From Norana najaformis (Eukaryota > Annelida > Clitellata > Crassiclitellata > Hormogastridae): a stretch of 64,000 bases of DNA. Location: NCBI GenBank assembly GCA_964023275.1, contig OZ029922.1, positions 547,501-611,500 of the forward strand. The letters run 5' to 3'. The notes below the pieces were generated by a model. That model made no database searches, was not told the DNA's origin, and saw only the letters and a list, made by a program, of their open reading frames with translations. The position numbers were made by a program, and so were the translations under genes. Numbering within the stretch: position 1 is the stretch's first letter; every line of letters begins with the position of its first letter. Of the stretch, positions 24,801 to 35,187 are shown one piece after another.

Positions 24801-25662
24801 CACAGTTACATCTTACGAGCCCTTCTAAGAAATTCTTGAAGGTGCTTCTTGCTGTGTAAATGGTGTTAAAGCTTCTTAAGTAGAAGTTAACCTATACATA
24901 AATAATGATGAAAAACTGGAAATGTCATTATTGGTGAATATAATTGTTATACTTTATGAGCCCAATGCACGAGTTGTAATTTAAACGCCTCTATGGAGTT
25001 TCTCTTAAAGAAGTGCTATACAAGTTCGTAATTACAACTACGTTTATAATAAGATGCAGCATCTCAGTTATTTAGCATTGTGTTAGCGTTACAGCCCACG
25101 TTGTGTGACAGTCTGATAAAATTATCAAGTTTTAATTCTATAAAATTCTTTCACCTGAAAGAAACACTATTCCTGCAGTACTGTTTTGAATAAGCCATAA
25201 TGAATTTGCAGAACTCTGATAAACTACAGCTAACGCATGACAAGGAAAGGAGAAAGAAGAAAAAAAGATGATGATGATGATGTTGATGATGATGATGATG
25301 ATGGAGATGAAGAAAGAGAAGTAGAAGTAGAAGAAGAAGAAAAACTCAGTCCTCTTATTCACCGTCTAATCTTCCCACCGACAGTGTACAAACCGTGTAC
25401 TCACTGTACAACGAGTAAACCAGGACTGAGTGGAACTGAAATAGTTAAATATATTTCTATTCAGGCGGGAATTTCCTATTATTACGGGGATTTACTTAGT
25501 TGTTTATCACATATACCACTGGCGCAAAGTCAGTAAATTTGAATCTGAGGAGAGAGAGACAAAGTGTTCATGTTCGAAACACGTAGTCCATTCAGCCGAC
25601 TCGAACCCACAATCGTTGGATCAAAGATCCAGCATGCTACCGAATAGATCGCTGATCGCCAG
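21801..25662. other. Spacer between genes B and C with tail-exon remnant
   Basis: No intact gene. Around 23196-23225 a stub (GCTGCTGTTCAACTAGGTCG) matches the 3' end of the orphan tail exon at 33668-33863, so gene B's upstream flank once held the same exon and lost it. The stretch 22885-23170 matches 33340-33620, and 23270-24960 matches 15000-16700. T/C-rich runs such as GTCTGTTTGTCTGTCTGTGTC occur near 23000. Confidence 0.5.
25236..25350 (+). repeat. Polypurine and GAT repeats
   Basis: GGAAAGGAGAAAGAAGAAAAAAAG followed by GATGATGATG and GTAGAAGTAGAAGAAGAAG. It is at the position, relative to gene C, of the long polypurine tract next to gene B. Confidence 0.75.
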
Positions 25663-28600
25663 TCAGGGTGTGATCTCGAGGTAACTTCGGACGCCTATAT
25701 TAGCAATTTCGTCGTAGAGGTAATCTGGGTTTAGTTCATGCTGATGCGACTTTATGGGGTGAACTGTTGGCGGCGGCAGCGGCAGCGGCAGCGGCTTCCT
25801 TGTTGATGGCACTAGTGGTGTGTACTGCGGGTTGCTTTTCAAGTAGCCTTGTTCGTCTAAATTCGGATCTAGACTCAGATACGATGTATCTGTTGGTGTA
25901 GCTACAATACTGGGTTGCCTCGGCCTGGATTTGCTGAAAATAAAGTTAAAGTTTGTCATTATGAAATTAACACAGCTCACAGAAAGACTGGCAGCAGAAA
26001 GAAAGAGACAGACAGACAGGTAGACAGATAAACAGACATATAGAGAGGCGAAAGAGGAAAAAGAAGAGCGTGAGGGAAAATAGAGTTCGAAAACGAAACG
26101 AGTAGAACAATAAATAATAAACCTTCATCTTCATTTGACAAGCTCGCATGCATTACTTGCTTAGAGCAGTGATTGAAGCAAATTATGACACAATTACAGG
26201 CAAACATAATTAATGGACAAAATAAATTCACCACATTCATTCAGTAAATTTATATGCCGCCTCTTAAGATAACTGTGTGTACTCAGAAACGCTCAAAGTC
26301 CTGCCCGGTTAAATGAGACAGACAATCCTCTAAAAGTAGTGGTTCCTCAACACAGACGAATTTCAGAAGCTCTTTTTGCGAAGCTATTACAGTCGCAACC
26401 GAATCTAGATGGTCTCACGGCAACGGTGTCCCAGTAGCCGGACTTTGTTCTTCACACGGTATCTCTTGAAAACTTCTCTAACTTGACTCAGCGCTTGCGA
26501 ATAGCCTACTGTCCTGCCCTTTAGCTTTGAGCACCGCTTTAGCAATTTTCGATTACGAATATCCAGGTTGAACAAAGTGGAATACGAAGGTGCTTGTTAA
26601 GTTTTTACAAACGATGTGTAAAGAACTCAGCCGACACATAAAAACAAAATTTACTAAGAAACAATTTTGCAAGAGGCAACATTAGTTCGACATCACCATC
26701 ACCGTAAATTTCCGTTTTAATTTTTATTTAGTAGAAGGTGTGCCATGATGGCCGAGCGGCTAACATTTGGCCTATTTCTCGCTGATATCCCGGTTCGAAT
26801 CCCGGACTCGTCGTGTGAAATAGACAAAGATTTACATGATGTCTACAGTGCTTCTGGGAGGTGTTTAAAAGGCGCAAATAAATGCTTTGTTAAATTATAT
26901 TGAATTCAAACTGATGTAATCAGATCGGCAAAAGGTCAGCGTGCATAGCATCGGAGACCATCATCTTCAGTATGAGTGTCTCCTTCAAAATCCAAAGCAC
27001 AAAACTTAATAGATGACTGAACACATAAATTGATTCTCACCGCTTCTTCATAATCGCTATGACGATCACGACCACCAAGAGAATCGTTATCACCGGAATG
27101 GAAATCCCAGCAACAAGAACAACAATGAAAGTCAATCGTGGTTCGTCAGGTTTAGGAGTAAAAGGGCTTTCTACGTCACCAACACCTGCAAATGAAACAA
27201 AACTGCATAATTGACAAGAATGGGAACCTTTTGGGTCTCCTCTACCAGTGGTGTCTTTCCCAGTAATCTGAACCATGCTTTTTGATCACTTTTGAACTTA
27301 CCGATGAGATTTATTTAACGTTTGTTAACATTTAAACTAGATTTGGCAACGTGATGTGCTTAAAAGGCGACACGACACTCACTTAACGCTATAATATTAA
27401 ACAATTAATTGCACTAGGAATCATAAGAATCATTTTAGATTGGTAGTAAGGAACTACTTCTTATCCCAAGCAGAGGAGAAGAAGAAGAAGAAGAAGAAGA
27501 AGAAGAAGAAGAAGAAGAAGAAGAAGAAGAAGAAGAAGAAGAAGAAGAAGAAGAAGAGCAATCTCTTAAGTTATAACCCTAAAAGTTGGGCATGCAGTGT
27601 TAGCCAAAAGTTCTGTTTTATCAGCATCGGCAGAAGAGAGCGGGAGGTCAGTCCTCTTTTTCGCTGTCTCATGTTCCCACCGACATTGTACTGTCGGTGT
27701 TCTCATTTTAGTGTACGAGTGGGCACAAGTGAAGCAGAAATCTCAACACATGTCTGCCCTGCCTCCGATTGACAGCCTGGCACGCTAACAACAAGGATAC
27801 GTAGAAACCATCCTTTGTTTCCATATTCCACTCCATATCCGAGAAACCTAGTGCTTCAGGGACTTCATTCATTGACGAAAGTAAACATTTTAATTGCCTG
27901 TACATATTCTGCACATTAAGCTACTATATGAAATAGGTTAATCTAGAAATCATAATGAAGTATCTTTGAAACTACTGTATCATGCATACCCTACACACAT
28001 AAACATATGCACTCGTGTATACATTCATATTGCAATTCTAATAAAAGATTTATATAGCATCTTTTCAAGACACTCATCAGAGGCACTCTCGAACTGACAA
28101 TTCATACATTCATAGTTACATTCATGTATACACAAGCACAAATACACACATGCATACATAGCCTACATGCATATATGTATTTATGTGCGCAGTCATACAG
28201 GCATATATGAATAAATCAAGACTCATCTGTTTCAATTTGCTTACCCATCGTAGCCTAGCTTCTGGTTTCTCTGACCTACAGGAATTCGACCCAGCGTCTC
28301 CAACGGATTATGATTTTGGATTGCGATTTTGATTTGAATCGACCATCGAATGATACCTTGGGCATTATGATAAAAGCGCTATAAAAGTCATTAGTCGCTA
28401 TAGATTATATTAGAGATTAAAGTACATACATGTGTTAATACATTGGTACCTATTTGGCAGATGAATCGTTTATTAGAAGTGCAGTTTTCCTGCTTCCATC
28501 GGAATTTATTCAATTCAGCGACCATGCATGGACGGCCTAGCTGAAATCCGTTATCCACCTCCCAGTTGCTGTACTTCACTTCATTCGCTGACGCTGCACA

Positions 28601-31600
28601 AACAATTCATGAGTTAATTATTAAAGTGTTAATTCACCTAACAGCTGCAACTAGTCTCTGCTAAGATAAATTTGAAGTAGATGTAGTTTGCCTTGGCGAC
28701 TTGATGCTTTGTAACTAGGTTAGTACTTGGATGGATAATCATCCTGCCAGTACCTGGATGGGTGATTTGGCTTAGGTGATCTGGTTTGCATGGAAGATCA
28801 CCCATCACAGCCTTACCGTATCATCTTCATTTCTTTTATGTTTGTATATGATACCAATGCAAGTCGGATGGTGAAAGGTGTATTGTTGTCGGATTGCTGT
28901 GGCCGTGCTTGCACTTCAGCCGAAAGGTCAGAAACACGCTTCTGCGGAATTTTTAATGATTTTATTTAAATAAATGTACTACCTATATCCTCTTAACTTT
29001 TACCTGATCCACCCCAAATCCACCATTGTCTGCGCAATCCAATCCATAGCTTGGTAGCACCTGGAAATCGCCCAAAGACTTGCGGAAATTTGTTAAGATC
29101 GTCTGGACCGTCAATTATCGCAAGATCCCCGCCCCTCTCAATACATTTGTTCCGAGAGTCGTAGAAATTCGAGGTTTCTCCATCGTTAAACAGGAGGCAT
29201 CCATTCTTCAACGGGATTGTGTCTTTTGATTGACAGGCTGCACCTGAAAACATATAACAAGAACTCAAATCATTAGTCAAACAAATCGGAAATGCCATTG
29301 CCTTGAGAGATACCTTTCCGGATGCGTCTTGGGGCGATGTCTCATTTTCCCGCAGTAAAATATCTACCAGAATTTAGCATCTAGCATTTCATGATAACTT
29401 TGACATACGTTTACCTGGGGCGAAAATGAAAAATTACACTATGTTCTATGATTTTAAAAAGGTACTATTTGAGTTCAGTTTAGTTATCTTGTACTGCACT
29501 GGGTGTCGTGGTGGTTGAGTGGATAACTCCTTTAATCTTATAATCTGGTTCCTATTCCTCATGCTGGGACGCGGTGGTGTAGTGGTATGGTCGTTGCCTC
29601 GTAACCGGAAGGTCGCGGGTTCGAATCTGCCTTAAACCACTGCGTAGCGACCTTGGACAAGTTGCTCACCCGCAATTGTCTGTGAGGAAGGCAACGGGAA
29701 ACCACCTCACTCATCTCATCCCCGGGTGGCATAAAGCCAATGGACCTGCCTTCGGGCAGAAAACTCATCATCATCATCAACATTCCTCATGCTATGTTAA
29801 ATCGACACAGAGGAGCAAATAGAAATAGGCTAATTCTCTGAAAACCTTGATTTAGATCTGTAAGGGTCCCATATAAGAACATGGGTCCTTTAAGGCCCCA
29901 CATGGATATGAGGGCATTAATTATGTATTAAATTGCTTATTCGATAAAGTTAGACCTAAAATTATTAAAAGGCAACAAGTTATCATAGCAAGCAAATATT
30001 CTATCATTCTGAGAAGTTAAAAACCAACCGAAGAATTGGCAGACATAGTTTTTTTTGTTGCCAAGAGGCTCTTTCCTGTATTTCAAATCCTTCGTCAGAA
30101 CTGCTTGAAGGTCATGAGGCTGGGACTCGTTCTGAGCTAATAGCCAGCAACCAAAACAACAACTTCAACGCAAAGACAGGCTTATCTCATAGCTTACAAT
30201 TGACATAGAGGTTGTTGTGTGTTGTGGGTAAAGCATAACATTAAATTTCTAGTGTCTGCTAAGGTTGCAGAACACTGCTGAGTTGATTTGAATTGGTTCA
30301 ATGACTTATGCCACCATTTGCTAAAATAAATGTTGAGGAGCAGTTTTGAATGAATGTGTGACACGCTAGCTGATTGGTTTTAGTGCTGGCCTTGTTTTAG
30401 TGTTCGCCTTGAAATACACAGGTTCGAGCCTCCCCTGAGATGATTAATGTGTAGGGACTTTGAGCAAGTCCTTCGACCACAATTCATGCTTGCCATCAGA
30501 TAGCGGCTCTTAATAAATACAGAAATAACAATGTAGGCCTATTTTGACAACATTTTCCTACACTTGTGTCATAATTTATTTCAGCAAGTGCACTACAGTC
30601 TCTTTGAGATGTTTAAAGGCGCAATAACAATAGGCAGTTGCATATAAACAAAAGGGTTCTGTACCATACGATACATCTGCCTTTGTCAGATGAAAACAAA
30701 GGTTGCTTACCTATTCTATTTATTTTAAACTTCTTCTTTAGATTCATGCATCCTAAATAAGATTTTAGAATTAATGAAAATTAGGAAGATAGACTTCGTT
30801 TGCACAGTTGCACAGGCAACTTGAGAGAAGATGCAAACTAATGTATTCAAACTTTGTTCTGTTGCTACATTTGTGGGTAAGCCGAAACAAAGCAGATAGG
30901 TAACCACTACAATCCCGTATACTTCATTTACCCCTTTGACTTCTAATGCTAAATAAGGCAAATGCTGCATCTGTTAACTCGACAAAGATACCTTTGGAAT
31001 AAGTTACCTAGCAACCTGCAACTTAAGCTCCTTAATCTTTCTCTGTCTCGATTTCACAAGCGCTTGAACACCATTTTGTTGGACTGTGGTTCTGTGTTGT
31101 CAAGTCGATATAGCGCTTCGTATCAGTCTCTCTTGGAGAGGCTCTATATAAATCTGTCAACAAAAGTACCATTACAATTACTATTGAATGAGGCTTGTAA
31201 TAAGTCCGACTCTTAAAATGAATAATGGTTGAACTTTGGAATTACTCTGAGCGAGGTAGGCCCATTCAGGGAAAGGATCACCGTTCGCCCATGTAAATTC
31301 ACGTCTTCTAACTTCTTGTCCGGCCAGCCACATGTCACCAAGATCTGTCAGGTTCATTGAAATCATGTACTTCTCGAGAACGCCTTGAATAGCTTTATCG
31401 GAAATCATGGGCAGAGTCCCATTACTGCTTCTGCAGATTTCCCAAGCTTGTCGCTGTTCTGCCGACGTGAAATTGGGCTGAGGTCGGAAGAAACATACTT
31501 CTCGATTGCCCGCCGGGTAACATATTTTATTATGCTGAGTGCTTCGAACTGGAAACGGCAGCTCTGAAATATAGGTTCGCAAATAACTTTAAATTATACA

Positions 31601-32473
31601 AAAATAGAACAAAACTGCAAACACAATTATTGGTTAATTTAGGCTATTAAAATGAAATTAAATTTATAATCCAAGGTAGAAATGATCCTCCTGAGCTTTA
31701 CAGATGTTAGAAGAAAATTGAGAACATCTAAACGACTGAATTAAATTAAAATGAGGCTTGTATTTATTTATACTTTTCTTTGCTAAATTCTATAATTGCT
31801 AACACTGCTCTTAAAATTTCTTATCCTGATTAGGCCTATTTCTCTTGTTCCTGTCTCTGTCGCTGCTCCAGTTTCAAACATCCTCTTCCCTAGGCATCTG
31901 TGAGTAGACCTGCCTGACCTCTGCATCTCGACCAGGAGCAAAACTTGACCTTATCTGCCTACCGATTTTGTTTTGACTGAGCGTCTGTAAACAAGGTGGT
32001 TCCCGCAAGCTAGCTATCTTGGAAGACGATGAAATTTCGTAATTACGATTAAGATTACTAATCTCAAACTGATAGGCTATTAACTTGTTTTAAGCGAAGG
32101 ATAGCGATATTCAAAGATACAATGCAAGCTGTGGATTCATAACTTATCTTAATCTTTTTATTAAAAATATTTATGTATTTGAATTTGGTATATGATTAAC
32201 TGAAAAAAGTCTAAAGCTGGCTTTAAGCTAAGTACTTTTAACGATGACAATCGGATTAATTCAGTAATAGTTCTAAGGTGAAAGGGCATACACGACATCA
32301 AAGAATATTATGTTAAACCAATCTTTAACATAACAAGTTATGTTCACGTCTGAGCTGAAGAAGACTAAAGTTAGACAAAACTTTGTATGTACAAATACTG
32401 AATCGAACTTACCAAACACTAATAAAATTACTAGCCAAATACGAAGAACTCGAGAAGTTAACATCGCGTTCAT
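25663..32473 (-). CDS. Gene C: type I two-CTLD receptor with ITAM tail
   Basis: Seven exons (minus): signal 32413-32473, CTLD1 31246-31563 and 30029-30136, CTLD2 29004-29243 and 28450-28593, transmembrane 27041-27185, tail 25663-25933. Total 1287 nt, 428 residues, no break. CTLD1: KICYPAGNREVCFF, AWEICRSSNGTLPM, MWLAGQEVRRREFTWANG, NKKNYVCQF; its second half lacks the inner cysteine pair. CTLD2: CQSKDTIPLKNGC, RNKCIERGGDLAII, LWIGLRRQWWIW, KYSNWEVDNGF, RPCMVAELNKFRWKQENC, RFICQ. There is no EPN/QPD or WND, so canonical Ca2+-dependent sugar binding is unlikely. Helix: FIVVLVAGISIPVITILLVV, without charged residues, then KKR. Tail of 89 residues: SYLSL, GYLKS, NPQYTPL (NPxY), a PLPLPLPPP run, and ITAM YDEIANIGVRSYLEI. 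Receptor signalling through its own ITAM is inferred. Confidence 0.87.
25672..25716 (-). other. ITAM in the tail of gene C
   Basis: Tail residues 73-87 read YDEIANIGVRSYLEI, with Asp at -3: two YxxI boxes exactly seven residues apart. The spacer differs from those in genes B and D while all consensus positions are kept. Confidence 0.88.
26748..26890 (+). repeat. tRNA-Leu/Ser-like SINE (family D)
   Basis: GATGGCCGAGCGGCTAA (A box) and CCGGTTCGAATCCCGG (B box), then TGAAATAGACA...ATGTCTACAGTGCTTCTGGGAGG and GGCGCAAATAAATGC. It lies between the tail and transmembrane exons of gene C; diverged relatives are at 17740 and 36425. Confidence 0.75.
27478..27555 (+). repeat. (GAA)26 microsatellite
   Basis: 26 uninterrupted GAA units lie in the intron between the CTLD2 and transmembrane exons of gene C. 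The transcript strand carries TTC. Genes B and D have only short purine-rich sequence at the matching place. Confidence 0.95.
27625..27790 (-). repeat. tRNA-Asp-like SINE (family B), shared intronic copy
   Basis: Minus-orientation copy with GTGCCAGGCTGTCAATCGGAG at its head and GGTGGGAACATGAGACAGCG in its body. Same intron and position as the copies in genes B and D. Confidence 0.65.
28330..28425 (+). repeat. Short repeat ending GCGCTATAAAAGTCATTAG
   Basis: CGACCATCGAATGATACCTTGGGCATTATGAT then GCGCTATAAAAGTCATTAG. Relatives occur at 43135-43235, 48600-48725, 50750-50835 and 52190-52255, usually ending in TAGATTAGA-type repeats. Confidence 0.6.
29554..29793 (+). mobile_element. Full SINE (family C, tRNA-Thr-like) with 12-bp target duplication
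   Basis: The element runs 29566-29781 and is flanked by ATTCCTCATGCT at 29554-29565 and 29782-29793. The head GGTGTAGTGGTATGGTCG and the loop CTCGTAA, then GCGGGTTCGAATCTG, give the A box, anticodon-like loop and B box. The body has AAGGCAACGGGAAACCACCTC and ends (ATC)n. The matching intron of gene D lacks it, so it inserted after the C/D duplication. Confidence 0.88.
30355..30535 (+). repeat. tRNA-Thr-like SINE (family A)
   Basis: CTGATTGGTTTTAGTGCTGG head, GGTTCGAGCCTCCCCTGAGA, GGGACTTTGAGCAAGTCC, ending TTAATAAATACAGAAATAAC. It has an internal duplication of TTTTAGTG.. in the head and lies between the CTLD1 exons of gene C. Confidence 0.72.
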
Positions 32474-32548
32474 AGATACATCAGTGATGTATGACAACGG
32501 TCAAGTGGCAAATACAGAGCCAGATAATGAATTACCAATGGAGAAAAA

Positions 32549-32645
32549 CAAACCCAAGGAACAGTTGGCTTCAGGATGTTCTTAGTACATGACTCAATAA
32601 ACATCCGGGTATTAGTCAGGAATGCTACGTTTCATGTGCAACGGA
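32549..32645 (-). promoter_or_regulatory. Candidate core promoter of gene C
   Basis: Conserved with the blocks upstream of genes B and D. In C the minus strand reads GTTTATTGAGTCATG, which includes a TGAGTCA (AP-1-like) match, where gene B has a TATA-like sequence. Function is inferred. Confidence 0.4.
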
Positions 32646-33667
32646 GTATCAGTTAAATTATCTGAACGGCGCCTAACCTTGCCGACACTCCCTGCCACTA
32701 TACAAGGCAATATGGTGGAGGATGTGCTGCATTAACTTAGCCACAGTTACTAATTTCGAACTAACAACCTTAATGCTCATGCTAAGCAATTGTATGCTTT
32801 TACTACTAATAGCAGTGATCTAACATTATTACTAATGCTGGCACACTGGAGCATTGTTATCTCGTGATATCTTAGCTGTAGTATCTTCGTCTGTCTGTTT
32901 AACAGTCCGTTTGTCTGCATGTTGTTTCATTGACAATGCCTTCATGCCTATATCACTGCAAGAAACGATTGGCCTGTCCTTCTGGAAAAGATTAATGTTG
33001 CTGAATGAAAAATTGCAGGTTGCAGAGTCGTAACGTTTCTTAATCCGCTGATTACACATTCATAAGCATTTGAATTGTTATAAGATTACTCGTAGAAGTT
33101 CCAAAGCAGCCGATAAGCTGAAATGTTTTAAAGGTCACAACCCAATTTAACCCAACTGACAATGGAGTATTCAAGCGCGGGCAAGACAGCGTTACAAGGT
33201 TTCAATGTAGTATTCACCTACTGCCACTATTATAACTAGCCTGACTTCACTGTTAACACGAGCATACTCATACCATAATTCCCATCGTCATTTCACCAAT
33301 TCTTCCATTACTGTTATTATCAGTGTGTAATCGTTCCTTGCAAAACAAGACTTAGTTGCCAGTTGTCTTTCTAAATACACTGATCATTGAAGGTTTTAAT
33401 TCAGAAACATTGCTAATTTTGCTTTACTCCGGATACAATTTTTATGGTTTTGTCTGTCTGTTTGTCTGTCTATGTCTACTCGCCCCTCTTTCCGTCTGCC
33501 TCTTTCTGCCTCTTTCCGTTTGCTTAACATGGTCTGCCTGTGTATGTAGGCGTTCTGTTGGCCTTCATTGTATCGCATATTAAATAGAATTAATTAACAA
33601 TTTCCAAGTAGCTGGGCAAATGGGCATCCGTGTTTCTCCTGTTTACTCCAAATTGGAAAGCTGCTGT

Positions 33668-33863
33668 TCAACTAGGTCGAGCTGCGATTGTGTCGTCGGC
33701 AGCTGTAGCGAATTCTGTGCTTCGCGTAGCTGGATCTGGCTTCGTTTCTTGACGAATATAGTTCAAGGTAGTTATGTGCGTTCCAAAACTCTGCAGTTCT
33801 GGCAGTTGCTGATTCTCCATCGAAGTTTCCCTTGGTTTGCCTTCCGTACCGCAACGTGCTTTG
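33668..33863 (-). pseudogene. Orphan receptor tail exon between genes C and D
   Basis: After a tttcag acceptor the phase 2 frame, used by all tail exons here, stays open for 64 codons and stops. It contains TTLNYIRQ as its only tyrosine. Acceptor, phase and length fit a receptor tail (its start CAAA is like the C/D tails), but no transmembrane exon was found in 33864-34339. A different frame carries HNYLELYSS. Its 3' end is also present, truncated, at about 23196-23225. Probably the last exon of a dead receptor. Confidence 0.45.
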
Positions 33864-34339
33864 CTGAAACTAAATTCAAGCTGTCGTCGCATTAAGACTT
33901 AAAATATACAGAGTTCAGAATGTTGGACCTTGGTTTAAGAAGCATATACTGCTGACCTGACCTGATTTGGCCTAACTTTTCACACATAAACAACTGCCCT
34001 GAAATAGTGATAATTATATTGCACACTTCACTCAATTTTATCAAATGTTTTCCCACAAAACTTCAAACATTTAATACCATTAACCAACAGCAATAACTCG
34101 AAGATGCAAATTAGTCGAACAGAATAAGATATAACATCTAAGATGTATAAAACCTGCCTGTATCTAAAGCTGTCCTGAAAGAAGTAAATCCTCTTTAGCA
34201 ATTCATTTGTAACTATGAGTAAAACGGTTTTTGCTTAGAATTGATCATCGATCGAAACCTTGCGTATTTATTTTAACAACACATCTATAGACAAGTCCAG
34301 ATTAGATAAGACAATCTGAAAACGAGTATCTGGAGATAC

Positions 34340-34482
34340 CTGTTTGGCATAAGACTCTTTCTTGATCACTGCAGTTAACCTCTCTCCATTTAAAACTTGT
34401 TACATCAAAAACCATGCAATTCTTATAGAACAGGACTCCTTGAGGTCAACCCAGTTGCTAAATCGTATGTCAGCTGAATTAT
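34340..34482 (-). pseudogene. Frameshifted CTLD2 second-half exon, gene E type
   Basis: Closely matches the gene E exon 44647-44790 (ADIRFSNWVD, later the Cys-rich end and the same gtatctcc donor). It is 143 nt instead of 144: one base is missing after the codons for NWVD, which breaks the frame. Flanks also match gene E's surroundings for several hundred bases (34480-34740 with 44790-45060). It is a relic of a duplicated E-type gene. Confidence 0.8.
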
Positions 34483-35187
34483 CTCGAACAGAAGAAATGT
34501 GAATGAAAATGTAAATCTTCAAAATGTCTCATCGTCACACATTGTCGCATGCGAGAAATCCGTGTATTCACCAGCAAGAAAAGGAGCATCATCTGGCCCT
34601 TAAAAGATTTAAAGAATCCAAGTACGGTGACCGAGCGGTTAGCCCATCGTCCTTCAATTATGCGATAGGGCTTCATATCATAGCCCCTTAAGGCAGAATC
34701 GACACAGATCCTCCCATTGCCAAACTCTCAGGCATCCAAAACACGTGCCTCAAATTAAGTTTCCTTACATATCGAAAATTTATCATGCACAGTCACATTG
34801 TACAATCCCCTTTGAGCAACTCTTGAAGGTACTTCTAGCTGGCGCAAGTGACGTAAGAGTTTATTCGGAACAAGTTAACTTATATTCAAACAAAGCCCGA
34901 AAAGCTGGAAACGTCACCATTGGCGAATACAATTTATTATATTTCATGAACACAATGCCCGAATTGTAATCTGAGAGGCTTTAAAGCGTTCTTCTTAAAT
35001 ATGTGCTATACAATTTTGCAATTACAATTACTAGTTTAATACTACTGTACTTATTACGCGCGCAAAGTCAGTAACTTTAAATCTGAGGCGCGAAACAAAG
35101 TGTTCGTTAACGTAGTCCATTCATCAGACTCGAACCACATTCGTTGGATTACATATCCAGCTCCCGAATAGACCACCGACCCCCCAG
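34483..35187. other. Spacer 3' of gene D
   Basis: Left part is E-type flank; the right part (34780-35030) is the spacer block also seen near 16570 and 24800. No gene is supported. Confidence 0.45.

Noticed and set aside
25236-25536. Acidic Asp/Glu-rich plus-strand frame
   Set aside because: Derived from a GAT/GAA repeat and a SINE remnant.
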